NCBI RefSeq assembly: GCF_014109725.1
Contig: NZ_CP058554.1
Location: 2,170,001-2,234,000, forward strand
Length of the DNA: 64,000 nt
Direction: 5' to 3'
From: Comamonas piscis
GTDB taxonomy: Bacteria; Pseudomonadota; Gammaproteobacteria; Burkholderiales; Burkholderiaceae_C
The translations under genes and the position numbers were made by a program. The notes under the pieces are model-generated. The model did no database searches. It was not told the origin of the DNA and worked only from the letters and a program-made list of their open reading frames with translations. Below, one piece after another: positions 46,414 to 53,740 of the stretch (its first letter is position 1; the number at the start of each line of letters is the position of its first letter).

Positions 46414-47343
46414 TCAGGTAGGCGGGTGTACCGGGCTGTCGCTGCTGCGCGACTGCGGTGCGCTCATCGGCGGCCGGCTTGGGCTGTCGAGTGGCGGCAG
46501 CGGCGATGAGGTCACCGGCGCCGGCATCTGGATGGGGGCGATCTCCACCACGGGGGCCGCAGGCGCAGCGACCGGTGGTGCAGGCAAGGGAGCCGGTGCG
46601 CTGGGAGCCGGTGCCGGCGTGGGGGCAGGGCCCGTCAACGGTCCCACTTCCACCGGGGTGACCATGCCGCGCGACTGCACGCGGATCTCGGGCGGTGGCA
46701 AGATCTTGGGTGGATTGGCGCGGTTGGGATTGATGGCCGCTGCCGGCACCTTGACCAGGCGGCCCGCACTGCGGGCCGAGGGGCGGGGCGCCAGCGCCAC
46801 GCCTCCGTGGTAGAGCACGCCGCCTTGGGCCAGGCGCTTGCGCTCACGGGCGCTCAAGGCCTGGTAGTCTTCCCAGAGTTTGCGTTTTTCTTCCGCAGTC
46901 AGGCTGCTGATGTTGCTGTAGTTGAGCCGCGCCTGGCTTTGGTCCGTCAGGCTGAACTTGGCCCATTCCTTCATGTGCTCGGCAATGCGCTGCTGCTCTT
47001 CAGGTGAAAAGTCGTCAAAGCTGTCGGCAATCATGGTCCAGCGGTTTTTTTGCTGGGTGGTCAGCCAGTTCCACTGCTCTTGGAGAGGGGCCAGCACGGT
47101 TTGCTGGTCGTCATCGAGCGCATCCCAGCTGGGGCCTTCGTTGCGGGGGCTGATGGAGCGGGTGACGCTGTTGGCGCTGACCAGGTCAGTGGCGGCGCTG
47201 CCGTAGATGTTGGCGGCCTTGTTGCCGGCATAGACGCCCACAACAGCAAAAGCAGCCAGCAAAATACTGGCTGCTATTGCGGGGATGGCCGAAGGGGCGG
47301 GCGTGCTGCCGGCTACCTCGTCGTTATCGTAATCGTGTCTCAA
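46414..47343 (-). CDS. DUF3106 protein, membrane-anchored
   Basis: This is a 309-residue protein. A hydrophobic helix near residues 20-40 (IPAIAASILLAAFAVVGVYA) anchors or exports it. The DUF3106 part spans about residues 75-170: DDQQTVLAPLQEQWNWLTTQ, WTMIADSFDDFSPEEQQRIA and SSLTAEEKRKLWEDYQALSA. The remainder is a Pro/Ala-rich tail. The function of the family is unknown. Its ATG overlaps the DUF3619 stop by four bases, giving coupled translation. Confidence 0.85.
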   Translation of the reverse strand: MRHDYDNDEVAGSTPAPSAIPAIAASILLAAFAVVGVYAGNKAANIYGSAATDLVSANSVTRSISPRNEGPSWDALDDDQQTVLAPLQEQWNWLTTQQKNRWTMIADSFDDFSPEEQQRIAEHMKEWAKFSLTDQSQARLNYSNISSLTAEEKRKLWEDYQALSARERKRLAQGGVLYHGGVALAPRPSARSAGRLVKVPAAAINPNRANPPKILPPPEIRVQSRGMVTPVEVGPLTGPAPTPAPAPSAPAPLPAPPVAAPAAPVVEIAPIQMPAPVTSSPLPPLDSPSRPPMSAPQSRSSDSPVHPPT

Positions 47344-47777
47344 CGCTTGTCATTGGGCTGCTTTTGGGCAGCAATCTTCAGAAACTGGGTAAAGCCAGGA
47401 TCAGTATAGGCGCTTGGCGGCAGCTCGTCAGCCAGCAAGGTGGCATCGTACTCGGCCATTTCGCTGGCACCTTCATCGGCTTGCACGCCATTGAAGAAAG
47501 CCAGACCCGCGACCATGGCGCTCAGCGGCACCGCGGACACCACGGCGCGCCACCAGTTGCGCTTGCCAGAAGGCGCAGCGGCCTCTTGCTGGGGCTGGCG
47601 TGCAATGGCCGGCACCGCCACCACCTTGCGGCGTGACAGCGCGCGCTCCCGAGCCGCTCGCAAACGTTCGCTGATGTCGTAGTCGAGATCAGCCTCGGCT
47701 TCGCTCAGCCGGGCGGTAACGCGGCGGGCAAAAATTTCAGCATGGACAACGGTTTGGGCGGTGTTTAAGCGGTTCAT
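47340..47777 (-). CDS. DUF3619 protein, single membrane helix
   Basis: This 145-residue protein has a cytoplasmic N-terminal region (IFARRVTARLSEAEADLDYD, ISERLRAARERALSRRKVVA), one membrane helix (VVSAVPLSAMVAGLAFFNGV) and a periplasmic C-terminus. That layout and its place right after an ECF sigma gene, with a four-base overlap, are what one would expect of a membrane-bound anti-sigma factor. DUF3619 has no proven function, so this is inference only. Confidence 0.8.
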   Translation of the reverse strand: MNRLNTAQTVVHAEIFARRVTARLSEAEADLDYDISERLRAARERALSRRKVVAVPAIARQPQQEAAAPSGKRNWWRAVVSAVPLSAMVAGLAFFNGVQADEGASEMAEYDATLLADELPPSAYTDPGFTQFLKIAAQKQPNDKR

Positions 47778-48337
47778 AGCACGATTCCTTTGGCCTTGAG
47801 CACCTTACTCAAGGTTTGGATGGCGCGAAAGCAGTGGGTTTTTACACTTCCCTCTGAGCAGCCCATGGCTGCGGCAGTCTCTGCAATGTCCATCTCTTCC
47901 CAATAACGCATCAGGAACGCTTCGCGTTGACGCGCTGGCAACTGTTGTATCTCTTTTTCTATTAATGCAAGGGTTTGTTTGCGGTTGGTGTGGTCCTCGG
48001 CACTTTGCTCCGCGTCTCCATTGTCGGCGTTGTAGATATCGAGCAGGTTGAATTCCCCCTCGTCATCCGGGCCTTCAAAGTCGCTCATCGTCGTAAAGAG
48101 CGCATTGCGCGTCTTTTGACGGCGGAACCAGTCCAGAGTGCTGTTGGACAGGATACGCTGAAACAGCATGGGCAGCTCGTTGGGCGGCTTGTCCCCATAG
48201 TGCTCAGCCAGCTTCATCATGCTGTCTTGCACGATGTCGAGCGCGGCTTCCTGGTCGCGCACATGAAAAAGCGAGCGCTTGAAAGCTCGCTTTTCAACGC
48301 TTTTCAGAAAGTCGGACAGTTCTCGTTCTGTGGCCAA
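47774..48337 (-). CDS. ECF-type RNA polymerase sigma factor (RpoE-like) with TTG start
   Basis: This is a 187-residue protein. Region 2 is ALDIVQDSMMKLAEHYGDKP with LDWFRRQKTRNALF. Region 4 is LPARQREAFLMRYWEEMDIA with MGCSEGSVKTHCFRAIQTLS. I place the start at TTG 48337 (LATERELSDFLKSV read with Met), because residues upstream in the open frame look non-coding. There is no good ATG and the ribosome site is weak. It leads a four-gene run with DUF3619, DUF3106 and an RDD protein, each overlapping or abutting the next. Confidence 0.85.
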   Translation of the reverse strand: MATERELSDFLKSVEKRAFKRSLFHVRDQEAALDIVQDSMMKLAEHYGDKPPNELPMLFQRILSNSTLDWFRRQKTRNALFTTMSDFEGPDDEGEFNLLDIYNADNGDAEQSAEDHTNRKQTLALIEKEIQQLPARQREAFLMRYWEEMDIAETAAAMGCSEGSVKTHCFRAIQTLSKVLKAKGIVL

Positions 48338-48642
48338 ATCGTACCCAACACCGTGGTTATTCAGAGATTTCTCGCTTTTTACCCGGGCAAATAAACCAAG
48401 TGTGGCAAAAAACACCGCATCAAGCCCTAGATTATCGCATCCTATCGAAAAAAAATCCGTGGCTTGTCGCAAAGCAATGCTGCAGTGCGATAATGTATAA
48501 GCATCAAAAAGCAAAAGGGTCACGGTCCGGCGTCGCAAGCATCTCGCCTATGTCCGTTGGCCTCAAGTTCCAAGCAGGCTCCACAAGAGCTGGGCGAGGA
48601 GCACCAGAGGTTTTTCGTTAGAGAAATTCACAAAGGTTGATC
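48338..48642. other. divergent promoter region of the sigma factor and ilvB genes
   Basis: This is a 305-base region, AT-rich between 48400 and 48520, and GC-rich after. A possible forward -10 (GATAAT, 48489-48494) has only a poorly spaced TTGTCG upstream. The ilvB leader, roughly 48500-48642, holds a 23-codon frame from 48550 that is not rich in branched-chain codons. CTCGCC (48543-48548) could pair with GGCGAG (48593-48598). I see no attenuator here of the kind found before leuA. Confidence 0.4.
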
Positions 48643-50433
48643 ATGGAAATGTCCAAGGCCGAACAGAACTCGGCGCAGGCGGCGAACCAGTCCGCACAAA
48701 AATCACAAGAACTCATGGGCGCTGAAGTGCTGGTCAAAGCACTGCAGGCCGAAGGCGTACAGCAGCTGTGGGGCTACCCCGGCGGTGCCGTTCTCTACAT
48801 CTACGACGCGCTCTACAAACAAGACACCATCAACCATGTGCTGGTACGCCACGAACAGGCGGCCGTGCATGCAGCAGACGGCTTTGCCCGCGCCACAGGC
48901 GAGGTGGGTGTGGCCCTGGTGACCTCCGGCCCCGGCTTGACGAATGCAGTCACCGGTATTGCCACTGCTTACACAGACAGCATCCCGATTGTGGTGATTT
49001 CTGGTCAGACATCGACGACGGCCATTGGCTCCGATGCCTTCCAGGAATGCGACACCGTCGGTATCACGCGCCCCATCGTCAAGCACAATTTCCTGGTCAA
49101 GGATGTGCGCGATCTGGCGCTGACGATGAAAAAGGCTTTCCACATTGCACGCACGGGCCGCCCTGGCCCCGTGGTGGTGGATATCCCTAAAGACGTTTCC
49201 TTCAAGAAGGTGGCCTACAGCGGCTATCCCTCGACGGTGGAAATGCGCTCCTACAACCCGGTCAAGAAGGGCCACAGCGGCCAGATCCGCAAGGCGCTGC
49301 AGCTGCTGTTGGCGGCCAAGCGCCCCTATATCTATACCGGCGGCGGCGTGCTGCTGAGCGGCGCTGAGCAAGAGCTGCGCACCTTGGTGGATCTGCTGGG
49401 TTACCCGGTGACCCACACCCTGCTGGGTTTGGGCGCCTACCCGGCGAGCAACCCCAAGTACCTGGGCATGCTGGGCATGCACGGCACCATTGAAGCCAAC
49501 AACGCGATGCAGAACTGCGATGTGCTGCTGGCCGTGGGTGCGCGCTTTGATGACCGCGTGATCGGCAATCCCAAGCACTTCATGTCGGTGGATCGCAAGA
49601 TCATCCATATCGACATCGACCCGTCGTCGATCTCCAAGCGCGTCAAGGTGGATGTGCCCATCGTCGGCGACTGCAAGGAAGTGCTGGCCGAGCTGATCGC
49701 TATGGTGCGAGAGAGCGTGGCCGGCCCCGATGCCGACGCGCTGCAGAACTGGTGGAAGACTATCGAAGGCTGGCGCAGCCGCGACTGCCTGCGCTACGAC
49801 CGCAGCAACACCGATGTCATCAAGCCACAGTTTGTGGTCGAGACGCTGTGGCAGATGACCCGCGATGCGGACTGCTATGTGACCTCGGACGTGGGCCAGC
49901 ACCAGATGTGGGCGGCGCAGTACTACCGCTTCGAGGAATCGCGCCGCTGGATCAATTCGGGCGGCCTGGGCACCATGGGTGTCGGTATTCCGTATGCCAT
50001 GGGTATCAAGCTGGCCAAGCCTGATGCCGAGGTGTTCTGTATTACCGGCGAAGGCTCGGTGCAGATGAACATCCAGGAGCTGGCCACCTGCCGCCAGTAC
50101 GAGACGCCGATCATCATCTGCGCGCTCAACAACCGCTTCCTGGGCATGGTGCGCCAGTGGCAAGAGATCGAATACTCTGGCCGCTATAGCCACAGCTACA
50201 TGGATTCGCTGCCTGACTTCGTCAAGCTGGCCGAAGCCTATGGCCACGCGGGCATTCTGATCGAGAAGCCCGAGGACGTGGAGCCGGCCCTGCGTGAAGC
50301 GCGGCGCATTGCCCGCGAAGAACGCAAGAGCGTGTTCCTCGACTTCCGCACCGATCCGACCGAGAACGTCTTCCCGATGGTCCAGGCCGGCAAGGGCATC
50401 ACCGAGATGCTGCTGGGCGCGGACGATCTGTAA
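48643..50433 (+). CDS. ilvB: acetolactate synthase large subunit
   Basis: This 596-residue ThDP and FAD enzyme makes acetolactate or acetohydroxybutyrate for valine, leucine and isoleucine. The ATG at 48643 is two codons after an alternative TTG. ThDP-activating Glu is in VRHEQAAVHAADGFARATG. The ThDP-metal motif reads GEGSVQMNIQELA through CALNN, with Glu in place of the usual Asp after the first Gly, as in several betaproteobacterial enzymes. The FAD region includes SDAFQECDTVGITRPIVKHN. The regulatory subunit gene follows after 141 bases. Confidence 0.97.
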   Translation: MEMSKAEQNSAQAANQSAQKSQELMGAEVLVKALQAEGVQQLWGYPGGAVLYIYDALYKQDTINHVLVRHEQAAVHAADGFARATGEVGVALVTSGPGLTNAVTGIATAYTDSIPIVVISGQTSTTAIGSDAFQECDTVGITRPIVKHNFLVKDVRDLALTMKKAFHIARTGRPGPVVVDIPKDVSFKKVAYSGYPSTVEMRSYNPVKKGHSGQIRKALQLLLAAKRPYIYTGGGVLLSGAEQELRTLVDLLGYPVTHTLLGLGAYPASNPKYLGMLGMHGTIEANNAMQNCDVLLAVGARFDDRVIGNPKHFMSVDRKIIHIDIDPSSISKRVKVDVPIVGDCKEVLAELIAMVRESVAGPDADALQNWWKTIEGWRSRDCLRYDRSNTDVIKPQFVVETLWQMTRDADCYVTSDVGQHQMWAAQYYRFEESRRWINSGGLGTMGVGIPYAMGIKLAKPDAEVFCITGEGSVQMNIQELATCRQYETPIIICALNNRFLGMVRQWQEIEYSGRYSHSYMDSLPDFVKLAEAYGHAGILIEKPEDVEPALREARRIAREERKSVFLDFRTDPTENVFPMVQAGKGITEMLLGADDL

Positions 50434-50574
50434 ACGCGGTCCCTGCTGGGCGCGCGTTGTTGTCAGCGCGTGCCCTAGCACCCATCGATTTTCCCTTTCT
50501 GACGAATCTATTGTCTACCGAGCCCTGCGCTTACCGGCGCCGGGGGAGGGTAGCGAAAAGAGGACGCTGTTCTT

Positions 50575-51066
50575 ATGAAACACATCATCGCTGTTCTCCT
50601 GGAGAACGAACCAGGCGCACTGTCGCGCGTGGTGGGCCTGTTTTCGGCCCGTGGCTACAACATTGAGTCGCTCACCGTGGCGCCGACCGAGGATGCCTCG
50701 CTGTCGCGCATGACGATCACTACCACCGGCTCGGACGACGTCATCGAACAGATCACCAAGCACCTCAACCGCCTGATCGAAGTGGTCAAGGTGGTGGACC
50801 TGACCGAAGGCGCCTATACCGAGCGTGAGCTGATGATGATCAAGGTGCGGGCGGTCGGCAAGGAGCGCGAAGAGATGAAGCGCATGGCCGATATCTTCCG
50901 GGGCCGCATCATTGATGTGACCGAGAAGAGCTACACCATTGAGATGACTGGTGACCAGGCCAAGAACGACGCGTTTTTGAGCGCGATTGACCGCTCGGCC
51001 ATTCTTGAAACCGTGCGCACCGGTGCCAGCGGCATCGGTCGCGGTGAACGCATCTTGCGCGTGTAA
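50575..51066 (+). CDS. ilvH: acetolactate synthase small (regulatory) subunit
   Basis: This is a 163-residue protein. The N-terminal ACT domain LLENEPGALSRVVGLFSARG and YNIESLTVAPTED binds valine for feedback inhibition. The C-terminal domain (ELMMIKVRAVGKEREEMKRM, DVTEKSYTIEMTG) activates the large subunit. Full length for the family. Its stop codon TAA shares a base with the ATG of the small membrane protein gene that follows (TAATG). Confidence 0.97.
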   Translation: MKHIIAVLLENEPGALSRVVGLFSARGYNIESLTVAPTEDASLSRMTITTTGSDDVIEQITKHLNRLIEVVKVVDLTEGAYTERELMMIKVRAVGKEREEMKRMADIFRGRIIDVTEKSYTIEMTGDQAKNDAFLSAIDRSAILETVRTGASGIGRGERILRV

Positions 51067-51368
51067 TGCGCTGGTGTCACCGGCTGCGACGCCATGCCCG
51101 CCAGGCGCTGGGGGTGGTGCTGCTGCTGGTGGGGCTTGTGCTGGTGGAGTCTTCGCTACAGCAAGATGATCCGGAATGCTCCTGGGAACAGGACGGCTGG
51201 ACCCAGATTCGCCAATGCGATCCACTGCTTTCACAGGCCGATGCCTTTGCTACCCCTGGCTCCCACTTGTGGTTGTCCCTCATAGTAGGATTGGGCGCTT
51301 TTGTAGCGGGGGCTTATTTGCTGGCGTCAGGAAACACCGCAAGGCCCCCTGACGATACAGATTCTTGA
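51066..51368 (+). CDS. small membrane protein between ilvH and ilvC
   Basis: This is a 100-residue protein of unknown function with two hydrophobic helices, about residues 13-30 (ALGVVLLLVGLVLVESS) and 68-86 (LWLSLIVGLGAFVAGAYLLA). Between them is an acidic, Cys-containing loop (DPECSWEQDGWTQIRQCDPL), whose two cysteines could form a disulfide in the periplasm. The ATG overlaps the ilvH stop by one base, so it should be translated by termination-reinitiation. ilvC starts 45 bases after its end. The frame is real by coupling and composition; the function is open. Confidence 0.75.
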   Translation: MRWCHRLRRHARQALGVVLLLVGLVLVESSLQQDDPECSWEQDGWTQIRQCDPLLSQADAFATPGSHLWLSLIVGLGAFVAGAYLLASGNTARPPDDTDS

Positions 51369-51413
51369 ACAAGTGTTTGTTTGCATTTTTGACTGATACC
51401 AACGGAGCGAAGC

Positions 51414-52430
51414 ATGAAAGTTTTTTACGACAAGGACTGTGACCTGTCCCTCATCAAAGGCAAGACCGTGGCCATCATCGGCTACGGCTCGCAAGGCCAT
51501 GCGCACGCGCAAAACCTGAACGAAAGTGGTGTGAAGGTCATCGTCGGTCTGCGCAAGTCCGGCGCTTCCTGGCCCAAGGCCGAGAAGGCCGGCCTGACCG
51601 TGATGGAAGTCAACGACGCCGTCAAGGCCGCTGACGTGGTCATGATCTTGCTGCCTGACGAAGACATCTCCAAGGTGTACAACGACAACGTCAAGGACAA
51701 CATCAAGCAAGGCGCTTCGCTGGTGTTCGCACACGGCTTCAACGTGCATTACAACCAGGTCGTGCCCCGCGCTGATCTGGATGTGTGGATGGTCGCGCCC
51801 AAGGCCCCTGGCCACACCGTGCGCAACACCTACACCCAAGGCGGCGGCGTGCCCCACTTGATCGCTGTGCACCAGGACCAGTCCGGCAAGGCCCGTGACC
51901 TGGCTCTGTCGTACGCGATGGCCAATGGTGGCGGCAAGGCTGGCATCATCGAGACCAACTTCAAGGAAGAAACCGAGACCGACCTGTTCGGCGAGCAAGC
52001 CGTTCTGTGCGGTGGCGCGGTTGAGCTGATCAAGATGGGCTTCGAGACCCTGGTGGAAGCCGGTTACGCCCCTGAAATGGCCTACTTCGAATGCCTGCAC
52101 GAGCTCAAGCTCATCGTGGACCTGATCTACGAAGGCGGCATTGCCAACATGAACTACTCGATCTCGAACAACGCCGAATACGGCGAGTACGTGACCGGTC
52201 CTGAAGTCATCAACGAAGAGTCGCGCAAGGCCATGCGCAATGCGTTGAAGCGCATCCAGGACGGCGAATACGCCAAGATGTTCATCCAGGAAGGCCGTCT
52301 GAGCTACCCATCGATGACCGCCCGCCGCCGCAACACTGCCGATCACCAGATCGAGCAAGTGGGTGGCCAGCTGCGCGCCATGATGCCTTGGATCGCCAAG
52401 AACAAGCTGGTCGACCAGACCCGCAACTAA
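51414..52430 (+). CDS. ilvC: ketol-acid reductoisomerase
   Basis: This 338-residue class I enzyme converts acetolactate to dihydroxyisovalerate using NADPH and magnesium. It begins MKVFYDKDCDLSLIKGK. The NADPH loop is GYGSQGHAHAQNL with KSGASWPKAEKAG. The metal-binding acidic residues lie in QAVLCGGAVELIKMGFETLV and YFECLHELKLIVDLIYEGGI. Length fits the short, bacterial class I form. A terminator follows at 52477-52502, ending the ilv unit. Confidence 0.98.
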   Translation: MKVFYDKDCDLSLIKGKTVAIIGYGSQGHAHAQNLNESGVKVIVGLRKSGASWPKAEKAGLTVMEVNDAVKAADVVMILLPDEDISKVYNDNVKDNIKQGASLVFAHGFNVHYNQVVPRADLDVWMVAPKAPGHTVRNTYTQGGGVPHLIAVHQDQSGKARDLALSYAMANGGGKAGIIETNFKEETETDLFGEQAVLCGGAVELIKMGFETLVEAGYAPEMAYFECLHELKLIVDLIYEGGIANMNYSISNNAEYGEYVTGPEVINEESRKAMRNALKRIQDGEYAKMFIQEGRLSYPSMTARRRNTADHQIEQVGGQLRAMMPWIAKNKLVDQTRN

Positions 52431-52476
52431 ACAGTGCCGGCCGCCGCTGCAGTGCAGTGGCGCCGACCTGGTTTTG

Positions 52477-52502
52477 AAGGACTGCTTTGGCAGTCCTTTT
52501 TT
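52477..52502 (+). terminator. intrinsic terminator of the ilv unit
   Basis: AAGGACTGC (52477-52485) pairs with GCAGTCCTT (52490-52498) around a TTTG loop. A T-run to 52502 follows. Confidence 0.92.
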
Positions 52503-52635
52503 CATGGGCATGCCCGCTGGGCGCTGGCTGCCGAAAAGCTACACTGTAGGCCATGCTCCGGTGGGGTGACGCCCTCTGGAAACACTAAAATAAGCAGCTG
52601 TTTGCGCAGATATAGCTGGCGCTGGAGTGGATTGA

Positions 52636-53523
52636 ATGCTGGACGATAACGAAACCAAGCCCAAGGCGGGCGCGCAGGCGCTGGCACAGGGGCAGCGCAA
52701 TTGGCGCAAGGGCATTTATGTGCTGCCCAACTCCTTCACCCTGGCCGCCTTGTTTGGCGGTTTTTACTCGATTGTGATGGCCATGAATGGCCGCTTCGAG
52801 GCCGCTGCCGTGGGCGTCTTCTGTGCGATGGTGCTCGACAGTTTGGACGGCCGCGTAGCGCGCATGACGCACACGCAAAGCGCCTTTGGCGAGCAGATGG
52901 ATTCGCTGTCGGATATGGTGTCTTTTGGCGCCGCGCCTGCGCTGATCGCTTATGAGTGGGCACTGCGCCCGCTGGGCCGCTGGGGCTGGATTGCGGCCTT
53001 TGTTTACTGCTCCTGTGCAGCCTTGCGCCTGGCGCGTTTCAACGTCAACACCGGTGTGGTGGACAAGCGCTATTTCCAGGGCATGCCGTCGCCTGCCGCA
53101 GCCGCGCTGGTAGCGGGCTTTATCTGGCTGACCAGTGCGCTCTTGGTATCGCACCGCGATGTGCCGATTTTTGGCCAGGTGATTGCGCTGTTTGGCGGTT
53201 ACCCGGCCAGCCGCGATGACCTGTCCTGGATCATGTTTGCGATCACCTTGCTGGCAGGGCTGACCATGGTGACCAATATCCCGTACTACAGCTTCAAGGA
53301 TGCGGGCGCTGCCAAGAGCGTGCCCTTTATCTCGCTGGTCGTGGTGGTGCTGCTGCTGGCCTTGGTCAGTATCGAGCCGGCCACCATGCTGTTCTTGATC
53401 TTTGTGCTGTATTCGCTCTCGGGCTATGTGATCTATGCCTGGCGCCGCTTTAAGGGTCAGCCGGTGTCGATCGTGGCGACCTCGACCGACGAGCCCGATG
53501 AACGCGGCCTGCATGACCACTGA
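52636..53523 (+). CDS. pssA: CDP-diacylglycerol-serine O-phosphatidyltransferase
   Basis: This 295-residue integral membrane enzyme makes phosphatidylserine, the precursor of phosphatidylethanolamine. The CDP-alcohol phosphatidyltransferase signature runs through SLDGRVARMTHTQSAFGEQM and DSLSD, with all Asp, Gly and Arg positions intact. The core begins GIYVLPNSFTLAALFGGFYS, as in Bacillus-type PssA. About eight membrane helices are visible. A 205-base gap precedes it, with a TAAAAT (-10-like) in the last 60 bases. The leuA leader begins right after its stop. Confidence 0.95.
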   Translation: MLDDNETKPKAGAQALAQGQRNWRKGIYVLPNSFTLAALFGGFYSIVMAMNGRFEAAAVGVFCAMVLDSLDGRVARMTHTQSAFGEQMDSLSDMVSFGAAPALIAYEWALRPLGRWGWIAAFVYCSCAALRLARFNVNTGVVDKRYFQGMPSPAAAALVAGFIWLTSALLVSHRDVPIFGQVIALFGGYPASRDDLSWIMFAITLLAGLTMVTNIPYYSFKDAGAAKSVPFISLVVVVLLLALVSIEPATMLFLIFVLYSLSGYVIYAWRRFKGQPVSIVATSTDEPDERGLHDH

Positions 53524-53567
53524 TTTTTTTGCACACAGCTGTGAAAACCTGTGTTAGAGTGATTGCC

Positions 53568-53621
53568 ATGCAAAACCTGTCCCTAGCTCTACTACTAATG
53601 TCCAACGGGCAGGTAGAGTAG
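53568..53621 (+). CDS. leuA leader peptide (17 residues, leucine codon-rich)
   Basis: The frame ATG 53568 to TAG 53619-53621 encodes MQNLSLALLLMSNGQVE. Five of its 17 codons are leucine: CTG, CTA, then CTA CTA CTA in a row after an alanine. CTA is rare in this high-GC genome, so slow leucyl-tRNA supply would stall ribosomes here. No clear ribosome site precedes the ATG. It overlaps the first arm of alternative RNA hairpins and is followed by a terminator-like stem, then leuA. This is a regulatory leader rather than a functional protein. Confidence 0.85.
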   Translation: MQNLSLALLLMSNGQVE

Positions 53622-53677
53622 CGCGCAGTTTTTCACCCCTACACCTCGGCCCGTTTGCACCAGCAACGGGCCGATTT
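53587..53677 (+). promoter_or_regulatory. leucine-responsive transcription attenuator upstream of leuA
   Basis: Four segments can pair in alternatives. Segment 1, CTCTAC (53587-53592, in the leucine codons), pairs with segment 2, GTAGAG (53613-53618). AACGGGC (53604-53610) beside segment 2 can instead pair with GCCCGTT (53649-53655). That GCCCGTT also forms the terminator stem CGGCCCGTT (53647-53655) with AACGGGCCG (53665-53673), followed by ATTTGCATTT. Stalling on the CTA codons would block 1:2 and favour the antiterminator. Free translation would favour the terminator. This is the textbook attenuation layout, with a short T-run. Confidence 0.8.
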
Positions 53678-53740
53678 GCATTTCAGGTTGCTGGTTTCCT
53701 ACCCCGAATTCTTTGATTCGATGCGAAAGACCAGACAACC

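Noticed and set aside
45363..46421. A 352-codon forward frame opposite the DgkA and RDD genes
   Set aside because: It spans two well-supported reverse genes and their gap; Gln/His-rich shadow composition.
48550..48621. A 23-codon frame in the ilvB leader as a possible attenuator peptide
   Set aside because: It encodes few branched-chain residues and no terminator-type hairpin follows before ilvB.
52503..52635. A small RNA gene in the ilvC-pssA gap
   Set aside because: Only a weak TAAAAT was found; there is no terminator or stable fold, and pssA follows directly.
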